Of a stretch of DNA of 64,000 bases, positions 23,901 through 33,236 are shown in pieces (the stretch's first letter is position 1; every line of letters begins with the position of its first letter). The translations under genes and the position numbers were made by a program. The notes beneath the pieces are model-generated. The model was not told where the DNA came from and did not search any database. It was given only the letters and a program-made list of their open reading frames with translations. The stretch covers positions 558,001-622,000 of the forward strand of contig JANTQA010000021.1 of the NCBI GenBank assembly GCA_027625915.1, in the 5' to 3' direction. Source of the stretch: Anaeramoeba flamelloides (Eukaryota; Metamonada; Anaeramoebidae).

Positions 23901-26900
23901 CATTAAGAAAAGTTAGGCTTTGTATTTTCTTTTAAAATTCATACATTTTCAATTCAAAAATATTATTTTAAAAAATTTTAATTTTCCAAAGAAATTGAGA
24001 AATTTTGGACGAGACATTCCAATAAAAGTTACCCAAAATTTTTTAACATTTTTTTTTTTTTTGAAAATTTATGGTTTGTCAGGGTTTCCTTTTATGATTA
24101 TTGACTCTAATCAAAAGTTTATTATTACGATTATTTCTAAACAATCGTATGTTGGTTGATTTTTTTAAAAAAAAAAATGAATTTTTCATCTTGGGCTTTT
24201 CCTATTTTTGAGTGAAATGGAGTTTATTTTCATTTAAATTAAATCATCATTGATTTTATAAAATGAATACTGAAAAAAATTAAAACTTTTTTTTTTTATT
24301 TTTTTTATTATTGAAGAAGTGTAAATTACACTCTGGATATCCTTTTACTTAAATTCCCTTTCAGAAATTTAAGCGTAAAATCATAGATTTCACGATTATT
24401 ATTTAATGAAAATAGTTTCAAACTGTTTGTTTTAAATTAATTCATTAAGATTTTTTTTTTTTTAATTTGTTATGAAATATTAATCTATCTTTTTCATAGG
24501 AAGGATATACCCATAAAAAGTGATCAATATTTTCAATTTGTTTTAATAAAGAGATCTAAATATTTGAACAACTATAGATCAAATGAAATAGGTTACTTTA
24601 TTAAGTTTTTATTTCGAACTTTATAGATGGTTTGACTCTATAAAGTGCTAAGCTTTTAAGAATAAGATTTGGTTTTACAAAATTGAGTTGCTTTTTTTTT
24701 TTTTTTTTTTTTTTTTTTTGAGTTGCTTTTTTTTTTTTTTTTTTTGGAAAGTTTCCCAAATCTTGTTTTCGCAAAATCCCAGTACAAGATACCGAATCGA
24801 CAGCAAAAACCCAGTCCAGGTAACGACTCGACAGATTGTACGGAAGGTCCAATTCGGTTCACTTTGGTTGGCTTCAGATCGCATTCGTTGGATTCAGTTC
24901 TCTACAGTTGCATAAGTCCAGCTCAATTCGTTTTAGATCTGATCATTAACAAGTTTGGTTAGGTTAGTCATGACCAAGTCCACCAATTCTTATAATGATT
25001 TTTTATTCCTTTTACCTCCCCAAGCACCTAAAAAAACAAAAAGAGGAGGAACCCAAACAACTTAAAAAAGGAAATTTGGAAAAAGTAAAAAGTATAAAAA
25101 AATAAAATTAAAACTTTTTAATACTGTTAAATTCTAATCTAATAAAAATTATTTTTTCACAAAGTTCAATGAGGAAGAATATAAATCCCGTTTTAATTGA
25201 TTTGTAAAGATATTTTTATTTTTTCTACTACTGGTGATGAAAGATTGTTTTGAAAATTGAAGTGGTTGTTTTTATAACATCTTGAATTTACCAGTTTCAT
25301 TTTTTGTCGGATTTTAATTCTGAAATAACACCAAAGTGACTGAATTGGCTGATGAGAAATAAAAATCAAAAATTTATCAAATTTGAGATTCTGTGATTTG
25401 CATTTTCAAAAAAGTCTTTTAAATATTGAATGTCTTCTTTCCAACTATTTAGAATGGCATTCTCGTTCAGGATTTTTGTTTTGTTATTTTGTTTCATCTA
25501 TTTGTTTATCAATGTAAGCCAACTTCTTAAAAGCTTGAATTTTTTTTTTATTTTTAAAAATAATTTTTTTTGACTCTTTTGATTTTTGAAAACTTTTTTA
25601 AAGAATGAGCCTGGAAGATTGTAATTCTTTTTCAAAATTAATGTTGTGAATTCAAGTTAAATTTTATCAAGGAATTTTGTTGAATTTTCTAAAAAGTCAA
25701 ATTTAAAATTTCATAAAATACCTTTTTCTTTTGTTTTAAACATGAAGAGTCTAATAATTTTAGAAAAGATCATAAAAAAAATTATGCGTATTTTAACATT
25801 TTTTTATTTTGTGTTCCCAGTCATGGAATTCTAATGCATTGGTTTTCTCATCTTTTTTTCACTAAGTCCCTTTCTGAAAATTAAATTTCGATTTATTCTC
25901 TTTGGTTTGGTATGGTAAACCCTAAATAGAGAATCTAATAATGGAATTTGTTATTGAGATTACATTTAAACTTTAATATTAAAAGAACGATTTATTAGGG
26001 AAATTCTCCAATTTAATTTTTTCGTGAAAAAAAAACTGGTATTATGGGTGAATAGGTATATTTTCACGAATTTGTATTTTTTTCACCAATTTCTAAATTT
26101 TTTCACTAACTGAAATAGTTTTAATAAATATAACCATTATTCATGAAAATATCTTGCCAAATCACAAAAATTGTATTTTTTTTCTCTCTTTAGCTAAATA
26201 TAAATAAATAAAGCACCGATTACGAAATTTCCTGGATATGGTTTTAGTGTTTTTTAAATATTTTATTCATTTTTTTTTGAATAAATTAAAAAGTAAATAA
26301 TGATTCAATTTTTTACAATTTTTTTTTTATTTATCGGGGATAAAAGAAGATTGTGATTTTTTAATATTTTCAGAATAATTTAATAATTTCAGCAAAAAAT
26401 CAAAAAAATAAAAAATTGGTGATAATCTACATATTAAGGACTACGTTTTTAGGTGAAAACAGCGAAACAATGTATAAAATCACCCTTGAAAGAGTTATGT
26501 AATCCAAGTAATATTTGTCCAAGGAGAATTTCTTTTAGAAAAAATGTGAAATTTTCACAATTTTAACAATTTTTACAATTTTTACCCTTGTTTGATCATT
26601 TCAAAATTTTGATTTTAATATTTTAGAATTTCCATTTCAACTTTCGGAACCCACACTATTTTCTTTAGCCTGTTCTACATATTTTTTACTTTTGCTTGTA
26701 CAAGTATGAAATGTTCTCAAATTTGAAATGCACCTGAAAATCCCCAAAAGCCATTTTTTGCAATTATTTTTTTTGTTATTTTCAATTTCACTTTTCATTG
26801 AAAAAGAAAGAAAAAAAGTATTCAAGGAAAGGTAAAGATGACAAAAAATGTTTTTTTTTTTTTTTTGTCCAATTTCTTCCGTGTGAAAATTTTTTGTGAG

Positions 26901-28386
26901 AAGCGAAAGTGAAATAACACAATTACTCAACTCCCTCAGGGGTGGGAACGTAGACCTTAATGATAAGATAATTTAAACACTAATTTCTTGATTTGTTATC
27001 AAAATGCTTATATTGATGATTATCCCTATTGTGGCTGGATTTAAATTCAACTCTTGAAATTACATTTCTAAAATTGAAAATTGAACAAGTGAAATTTATT
27101 CTTATCGAAAATTAAAATCAAGAAATTTCTAATAAATGTAAATTTTGGATATTTTCAGAATTCTTTTTTATTTTACTGGAATTTTTCTTTTGTTATCAAA
27201 TATCAAAAAGGATCAAATATTTAATTTTCAAATTTTATACAAAAAAAAAGGGTATTTTACCATTAAATATTAATAATCTTAGGCCTGGAAGAGAGAAAAG
27301 TAAAGTTATATGTAATGAATTTTTGTTCTTTACAATTCAACAAGTTCTCACATTTTTTGAAATTTTTCAATTATTTTGACACAAGAGTCAAGTTTTTCTT
27401 ATAAATAAAATGAGAAAAAACTTGGAATTTAATTTTGAAAAGTATGTAAAGGAAAACTTGTTTTGTTCTGTAAACTTTAAATGAACCACCTTCAAAATTT
27501 AAGAGAGAGAAGATCAAAAAAATTTATGAAATGGAAAATTGTAAATCTCAAAAAGAGGAAAAAACAAGAAAATGTTTTACTCCTCAAATGTGTGGTTCCA
27601 GTCAGATCGTTTTAAAATTAAATCTTTTTCTTTTGTGTTTATGGGTCGAACGAAGGAATAAAGTTATAAATTTTGAATAAGATTTGCAATTGGTTGATTT
27701 TTAAAAATAAGAGAATAAAAAATTAAAAAAAATGTTGTCAAACCGAATTACAGAAACAGACTAAGAATAAAAAAGTCAAGGAGGGAATTTACATATAAAT
27801 TGGCGCCGCAACTGTAGAGTAGGCCTTCTACTGTTAAAAAATATCCCTGTTCATGGCCACAGGCAATATCTTTGCACTTAATGTCATTTTGTTGAAAAAA
27901 GGGTACTTGGCTTGGTGAATCAATTGTATACATGTTATCTTCACCATACCCAATTTCGCCGTTGAAGTTGCTGCCCAGAGCATAAACAACTCCGTTGCTT
28001 GTTAAGATTAAAAAATGGTTACGCCCTGCGGCTATTTTTGTTATCCTTGGTGAGCGAGAAAGGACTGTATGCTTGGTAAATTTTGAGATGCCCTTCCCAT
28101 ACTCATACATAATATTTGAAGAGCTTACAAAACAAGTTTTTTCAGACCCAGAACTTATATGGATAATGTTGTTCGATTCCAAAATTGGTATTAAGGTCGG
28201 TTTTTGTATTTTGATCGAATGCTCACTTGGCTTTTTTTTTTTTTCTTCTTCTTCTTCTTCAAAGAGATCTGTTTCTTTTTTGTTTGGTTCTTTTTCTTTT
28301 TCTTTTTCTTTTTCTTCTAAATCTGAAATTAGTAATCCTAAATTTTGGTGTAAATTTTTACCCCACCCAAACCCAGTAAAACTCAT
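20970..28386 (-). CDS. RCC1-repeat plus tandem BTB/POZ protein
   Basis: Two exons, 28386-27793 and 22205-20970, join as GCC-AAT-TTA-TAT|GGT-GAA-TTA, rebuilding a standard RCC1 blade (CGANLYGELGVGNN). The protein is 609 residues. RCC1-type blades fill about residues 1-375, with signatures FGWGKNL, ALGSNFNGEIGYG, ACGLGKSGQLGLG and FGSNNDGQLGLQ. Two BTB-like segments follow, at about 380-470 and 480-585 (DFTLQLDNKELKIHSLILVA is the typical BTB start). RCC1 propellers bind proteins or chromatin and BTB domains dimerise or bind Cullin-3, so a substrate-adaptor or signalling-scaffold role is plausible but unproven. An acidic/basic insert (EKEKEKEKE, then a run of Glu and Lys) at residues 24-53 interrupts the first blade. 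I chose ATG 28386 over the ATG at 28461 because the upstream 25 codons are Phe/Tyr/Lys-rich and the RCC1 blade begins at MSFTGFGWG. The 5.6-kb intron is unusual; two separate genes is the alternative, but neither half would start or end properly. Confidence 0.88.
22998..23335. repeat. Imperfect tandem duplication, period about 160-170 bp
   Basis: Unit 1 (22998-23160) and unit 2 (23161-23335) share, in order: GAATA-ACACATCAA-GAAT, GTTGATATTC, AAATGAATATATTTTC-type sequence, an A-rich stretch, and a block reading AACAA then TTTTGAAC and TTCGAAT. Non-coding, inside the RCC1-BTB intron. Confidence 0.6.
23590..23716. repeat. Hairpin (MITE-like) inverted repeat
   Basis: The left arm starts AAAACTGGACC, followed by TTTGACTGAAAAA and AGTTTATA. 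The right arm is its inverse (TTTATAAACT, TTTTTCAGTCAAAG, GGTCCAGTTTT). Arms are about 42 bp with few mismatches, the loop about 45 bp. A degenerate relative lies at 22893-22960 (TTGACACTATTTTTTGG and TCTGTCAAAGGTGCC). No clear target duplication. Confidence 0.6.
24288..24545 (-). mobile_element. LINE 3'-end fragment
   Basis: On the minus strand this reads IENIDHFLWVYPSYEKDRLI then FHNKL, matching the C-terminal zinc-knuckle region of the reverse transcriptase polyprotein at 37640-38868, followed by a 3' UTR (GAGTGTAATTTACACTTC, then AATAA) and a poly-A tail (poly-T at 24288-24310). It is nearly identical to the 32670-33120 copy. The conserved Cys of HFL..CP is Tyr here, and there is a frame disruption, so it is dead and 5'-truncated. 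Confidence 0.8.
24691..24965 (-). mobile_element. SINE-like retroposed insertion with two poly-A tails
   Basis: On the minus strand a body of about 220 bp with clearly higher GC than its surroundings runs into a 19-base poly-A, then AGCAACTC, then a poly-A of about 28, then AGCAACTC again. The body contains a 31-32 bp tandem duplication (24771-24802 and 24803-24833 on the plus strand, both with GCAAAA, CCCAGT, CAG/CAA, CGACTCGACA-like blocks). No pol III A/B box is convincing and I do not recognise a parent RNA. Poly-A plus flanking repeats indicate retroposition. Confidence 0.55.
25454..26976 (+). CDS. Possible nested small membrane-protein gene inside the RCC1-BTB intron (tentative)
   Basis: Four exon-like pieces lie on the strand opposite the host gene. 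Exon A (25454-25513) is an ATG plus 20 hydrophobic codons (MAFSFRIFVLLFCFIYLFIN) ending at GTAAGC. Exon B (26453-26507) reads VKTAKQCIKSPLKELCNP and follows TTTTTAG. Exon C (26627-26703) follows TTTTAG, joins B in frame, and reads FPFQLSEPTLFSLACSTYF followed by LLLLVQ before GTATGA. The terminal piece (26902-26976) reads SESEITQLLNSLRGGNVDLN then DKII and a stop. I could not resolve the exon between C and the terminal piece with certainty; a candidate lies at about 26790-26815. The layout suggests a signal or anchor segment plus a second membrane segment. No family is recognised, and chance open stretches remain possible. Confidence 0.35.
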
Positions 28387-29018
28387 TTTTTTGAATTTCC
28401 AAAACAAAAAATAAAAATATAAAATTAGCTTTTTGGAAAAAATGATTTGAAATTGAACCATTTGTAAAAATAATTTAAGGTGGAAACACCTTTAGGTAAC
28501 AAGTGTTGTGAATAAATGTTGGTTGGTACTTTATAAAGATTTGTTTTATGAAATAAAAGTACATACCTGTTAAAATTTAACTAACTTATGTTTCAAATTC
28601 TTTTATATCATTCGTTTTTTTTTCAAGCAAGTTTCCATATTGAATGATAAAAGAAACTCACACTAAAGAATAAATACAATTTAAATTCATCTATTTATAA
28701 ATTATATTATTTTATTATTAATCTACCAAAAATTTTGAACAAAAATTAAAAGATAAAAAAAGTTTATTTTTACCCTTTTCATTATATATTTTATGGTTCA
28801 ATATTTAAAACTAATAAATAATAAAAAATATTGAATTTAATTATAGTTTCAAAAGTTTCAAGATACCTGTTGAATTAAATAATTACTAAACCATAAACTT
28901 AAAGATTAAAAAATTAATTTAATAATGGTAAATTTTTTTAGAGTTGATATTTTCAATTATCACCCCTTTGCAACTCAAATAGTTCTTATTTATGAAAATT
29001 CCCCTGCAATAATAGTCA

Positions 29019-29019
<1 letters not shown>

Positions 29020-29097
<78 letters not shown>
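29020..29097. repeat. (TAA)26 microsatellite
   Basis: An uninterrupted run of about 26 TAA units. The open frame across it on the minus strand is poly-leucine and is not a gene. Confidence 0.95.
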
Positions 29098-30469
29098 TTA
29101 ATAACAAAAGCAACATACACTACTTTGTATTGAAACTATTTTCTTGTTTATTTCAATTTACTTGTGAGAAAGTATACTCTTTTTAGCAGGTAAAATAATA
29201 ATAATAAAACTTGGTCAAAAATAGTCTTAATAGCTTTAAAAAAACATGCTTCAAAAGTAAATTCTTATACTTTTACTTTCTCATTCCAATACAAAATTTA
29301 ATTCACTATATAATCGAATACTAAAAGCCAAATTAATTTTGATGATAAACTCGTGAATTTTTTGAGAAATTTTAAATTATCCACTGGAATTGGTTTACAA
29401 TTTTTTACCCCTTTTCTGGTTTTTACTAAAACTAGTGGTTTTTATTTAGTGCGAAATGTAATTAATATTTGAATTTATTGTTTATCAAAATATTATATTT
29501 TTATTGTTGATTTTTCTTATTTCTTTTTTGTTAGACACGATTTCAGAAACAATTTTCTTATTAAATTCTTGTTTATTGTTGTTTTCTACTCTCGTTTTAG
29601 GTCATTGAACTCATGCTTATTTAATTTCCAAGGGTAATTGTATAATATTATATCATATAATACAATAAAATTAATAAAAAACACCTTTCCAAACTTTAGT
29701 GAAATAAATTTTTATTGTTAACTGAAATCATTTATTCCCATTTAAATTTCTAGTAAAAAAATTGATTCTCTTGAGTTTGGATTTTTGGATCTGAAAAAGA
29801 AAAAGAAAAAATTGCAAAAACTTTTTAAAATTCAAATTAATCTCAGTTTAACTGATTTCTAATTGTTTGTATAAACAAATAACCTTTCAAATTTTAATCA
29901 TAATATAAAAATATAAGAAAAATAATTCTAATATTGAATCCATTGAAGATTTGAAAATTTTGAAACCAATGTTTTATTTTCAAATATTTATTAAATTTCT
30001 TGAAATTTAAAAGACTTGTGAAATTCTTTTTCAAATATTAAGACTATAAACAAACGGTTAGTATTAAATAAATTATTTAAAAATTTCTATTATTTTATTA
30101 TAGTAATATTATTAATTTTCATAGGTTTTAGAAACTTGAAAATATTTCAAAATTTGTGAAATAATAATAAAATCGATTAATACTTTTAAAATTTTGGTTG
30201 TTAATAACTCACTGAAAAAAAAATAAGATTGGATTATGAATTTTTGATTTAAAATAATCAAGTTAGAAAGTATTCCAATAAGGTTATAAGTTTTATTTTG
30301 ACAGGTTTTGAAAAAGTATTTTGGGGGAATTTTTAATTTAAATGGCCGGGTTGTTTTTCAGTAGATTTTTTTATTCGTCTAAAAGAAAAAATTGATTTAA
30401 ACTGTTCTTTGAACCAAAATTTATATTTTTTCAAGTTTTAAATAATTATTTGAATTATTTTTGAAATTA

Positions 30470-30760
30470 AGTTGATTTTTTATAAAGATTTATTTTAAAA
30501 CTTAGTGGTTTTTATTTTTTCAGTCCATTTTTAAATTTCTTCCATCGCAGATAATTTGATAACTTTCTACTTTGATTGAGAATATTTTTTTTTAAAAAAA
30601 TACAAAAAGATATAGAATTTTGAACTTTTTCAAAAATGAAAAATAATGGAACTATCTTTTAAAAACAAGAATTCATTTCTGAAAATAGCCTTAAAAGTGG
30701 GTTTGATCATTTGTCAATCAGATTTTTAAACTTTATTTTTCAATTTCAAGATTTTGTATA
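30470..30760 (+). repeat. Dispersed repeat R3, copy 1
   Basis: Related to 55845-56080 and 57110-57320. Shared blocks: GTGGTTTTTATTTTT-like, then an A-rich middle, then AAAAACAA-AATTCAT and TTCT-AAATA, then CTTAAAAGT with GTTTG. Non-coding. Confidence 0.5.
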
Positions 30761-31143
30761 TTTTTTTTTTTTGTTTTTGCTATAAAATTTTTTAGAAGTT
30801 TTTTTTATGGTTATTACTCTCTTGTCATCTAACGAATCCCAAAAAAAAGAAAATAACTTCTATTTAGAATCAATATTGAAGTTGATTTTTTGAGATAATT
30901 TTTCCAATTTGATCCTTCATTTTAAATTTCTTTTTTAACAGTAAAAAACTAAAGATACCATAATTGTGAATTGTTTTTTGATTTGATTGGTTGATTTATT
31001 GGCCTTCTCAAAAAAGAAACGCAGATTGTATTTGGAAACACAGATTAAACAAATCTGTGGAGGCTATTTTGAAAACAGTCGGATGAAAATAAATTTACAA
31101 TCATTTTTTTTCTGTTTAATTTTCTTTTTTTTTTTACAAGACT

Positions 31144-32384
31144 ATGACAATTGGAAAATCTAATAGACAATTCCGAAAAAAAGGAAGAAAACAAAAAGCC
31201 GATCCATTTTTAAAAAAAGTTTGGTATGATGTTAAAGCACCAAACATTTTTAGAGAAACCCAAATTGGAAAAACATGTGTCAACCCAACTGGAGGTGGCA
31301 AAACTTCAGAACAACAATTAGACAAAAGAATGTTTGAAGTAAGCTTAGGTGATCTTAATAAAGATGAAAGAAAAGCTTATATGCAATTCAAATTCCGTGT
31401 CGAACATGTTTCTGGTACCAACTGTTTTACTAACTTTTATGGAATGAGATTAACAAATGACAAGGTTCAGTCACTTGTTGTTAAATATCACACTTTAATT
31501 GAAGCTGTTGTGAATGTAAAAACTACTGATGGTAAATCTTTTTCTTTTTTTTCTTTTTTGCATCTGAACAAAAAACAAAAAACAATAAACAAAAAACAAA
31601 AAAAAATAAAAAGACAAAATTTAAAAAAGAAAATTTACTTCTTTTGGGTCGATCTTATGCTCTTTTCGTTCTTTTAGTTTTCATTTCTTTTCTTGCTTTT
31701 CTTTGTTAATTTTTCCATTTGTGAAATTTTATTGCTTTCAAAAAAACTCGTTTTGCTTTTTAATTTTTTTTTTTTTTATCTTGATAATTTTATTTTAAAC
31801 TTGTTCTTTTTGTTTTTAAATAAACCATTTTCTTTTGAAACAGATGCTTCTTTAAGACTTTTGACCTTTTTCTTTCATATTTAAAAATTTTTACCTAATT
31901 TTTGTTCAAATCTACAACTTTCTTTTTTTGTTTCTGAACAAAAAACAATAAACAATAAACAAAAAACAAAAAACAAACAACGAATTGAATAGGATATACT
32001 GTAAGAATCTTTTGTATTGGATTTACTAAAAAAGATCGAAACCAAGTCAAAAAAACATGCTATGCACAAAGCTCACAAGTCAGAGAAATTAGAAGAAGAA
32101 TGGTAAACATCATGATCAAGGAATCTAACTGTACATTAAAAGAATTAACCCTTAAACTTATCTCAGAGTCAGTTCCAAAGGAAATTACCAAACAGTGCCA
32201 AAGCGTATTCCCATTACAAAACGTTTATCTTCGGAAAATGAAAGTCTTAAAAACACCAAAGGTCGATGTTGACACAATCCTTAAATTACATGGATTCGAA
32301 ACAAAGAAAAAAAAAGAAACAGGAAAAAAAGTAAACAGAAAAAGAAAGAACAAGAAAGGTGGTAATAAAAAGAAAAAAAACTAA
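31144..32384 (+). CDS. RPS3A: 40S ribosomal protein S3a (eS1)
   Basis: Exons 31144-31531 and 31993-32384 encode 259 residues; the 461-bp intron splits the Gly codon of VKTTDG (phase 1, donor GTAAAT, acceptor AATAG). eS1 sits on the small-subunit platform near the mRNA exit. Diagnostic blocks: DPFLKKVWYDVKAPNIF, IGKTCVNPTGG, FEVSLGDLNKDE, NCFTNFYGMRLTNDK, IEAVVNVKTTDG, then after the intron RIFCIGFTKKDRNQVKKTCY, VREIRRRMVNIM, and the SVPKEITKQCQSVFPLQNVY and LKLHGFE blocks. The tail after LHG is almost purely basic (Lys/Arg/Asn/Gly), whereas animal S3a has a mixed acidic tail. The intron holds two similar A-rich blocks (31563-31608 and 31935-31979, both CTGAACAAAAAAC-type). Identity is certain. 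Confidence 0.97.
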
Positions 32385-32669
32385 TTAATCAATTAATTTG
32401 TTTCTATTTTTCTTTCTTATCAAAAGAAAAAAAGCAAATCTTATTAAATTTCAATTATTCCCCAACACACAAAACTCACTTATCTTATCCAAAAAGTAAT
32501 AAAAAAAAAATAAAAAATAAATATTCAAAAAGAATTATACTTTATAGATATTATTAAAAACGATACAAATAAATATTTATCTCGATTTTCAAATTTTTAA
32601 TTCACAATTTTTGAGAATTTTTTTCAATTATTGTAATTGTTTTAGAATTCGAAGAGAAAAATATTGTTT

Positions 32670-33120
32670 TTTCTTTTTTTTTTTTATTATTGAAGAAGTG
32701 TAAATTACACTCTAGTTGCCCTTAGACTTAAATTCCCTTCCAGGAATTTAAGCGTAAAATCATAGATTTCACGATTATTAATTAATGAAAATTGTTTCAA
32801 GCTGTCTTGATTGGAAATTAATTCATTAAGATTTAGTTTTTTTAATTTGTTATGAAATATTAATCTATCTTTTTCATAGGAAGGACAGACCCATAAAAAA
32901 TGATCAATATTTTCTATTATTTCCTTATGTTCGCATTTTAAATATCAAGGACAAAATTTATTTGAATTTTTATTGATTTGATCGTAATATTTATTTAAGC
33001 TGTTAGTAAACGATCTGAATTTTAGGATTGTTGAGCTTGATGGATAACTTTTATATTTTTGAGTTTTAAATAAATAATTTTGATTTTTAATTATTTTAAA
33101 ATAATTTTGTGGAGTATCAT
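32670..33120 (-). mobile_element. LINE 3'-end fragment
   Basis: On the minus strand the frame reads KSYPSSSTILKFRSFTNSLN, then KFCP, then KCEHKEIIENIDHFLWVCPS and YEKDRLIFHNKL. This is the C-terminal region with the C..C..H..C knuckle of a non-LTR reverse transcriptase. A stop codon interrupts the knuckle (TGA after KFCP). It ends in the same 3' UTR as the copy at 24.3 kb, then poly-A (poly-T at 32670-32685). 5'-truncated and inactive. Confidence 0.85.
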
Positions 33121-33123
33121 CAA

Positions 33124-33157
33124 GCGCCGTAGAGTGCCGTAGAGTGCCGTAAAGTGT
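33124..33157. repeat. Tandem 10-bp repeat GTGCCGTAGA, three units
   Basis: Units read GCGCCGTAGA, GTGCCGTAGA and GTGCCGTAAA, followed by GTGT. GC-rich relative to the surroundings. Single copies of the same motif, in inverse form, occur at 39211-39230 (CGACACTCTACAG) and 39492-39510 (GACACTCTACGGCAC). Confidence 0.8.
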
Positions 33158-33161
33158 ATCC

Positions 33162-33236
33162 TAGGTTTTCCAGAATTCAAAAGAATAGAGGAAAATCAAA
33201 GATTTTAGTCAATTCTTTTGAATTTTGGAAAACCTA
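33162..33236. repeat. 75-bp palindromic repeat
   Basis: The 25-bp arms TAGGTTTTCCAGAATTCAAA.. and ..TTTGAATTTTGGAAAACCTA differ at one position. The loop contains AATCAAAGATTTTA. Same family as 38982-39055, 39325-39393, 39401-39473 and 10596-10672. Confidence 0.85.

Larger units (their letters stand above)
22206..27792 (-). other. 5.6-kb intron of the RCC1-BTB gene
   Basis: Donor GTAAAT, acceptor ATAG|GGTGAA, phase 0. The intron carries a tandem duplication (22998-23335), a hairpin element (23590-23716), a LINE 3' fragment (24288-24545), a SINE-like insertion (24691-24965) and a possible nested gene on the opposite strand (25454-26976). Confidence 0.82.
28387..31143. other. Divergent intergenic region between RCC1-BTB and RPS3A
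   Basis: About 2.8 kb that should hold both promoters. It contains (TAA)n at 29020-29097, copy 1 of repeat R3 at 30470-30760, and poly-T ahead of the RPS3A start. A GC-richer patch at 31015-31082 (AAACGCAGATTG, CTGTGGAGG) may be transcribed leader, but nothing proves it. Confidence 0.5.

Noticed and set aside
24601-24962. Several overlapping frames with poly-Lys or poly-Phe
   Set aside because: They cross the poly-T/poly-A tails and body of the SINE-like insertion; none has a conserved protein.
20970-28461. Two separate genes, one with RCC1 repeats and one with RCC1-BTB
   Set aside because: Exon 1 ends in mid-blade at a GTAAAT donor and exon 2 begins in mid-blade after an AG; the join gives an exact RCC1 motif, and the second part lacks a sensible start.
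28919-29116. Poly-leucine open frame
   Set aside because: It is the (TAA)26 microsatellite read on the minus strand.
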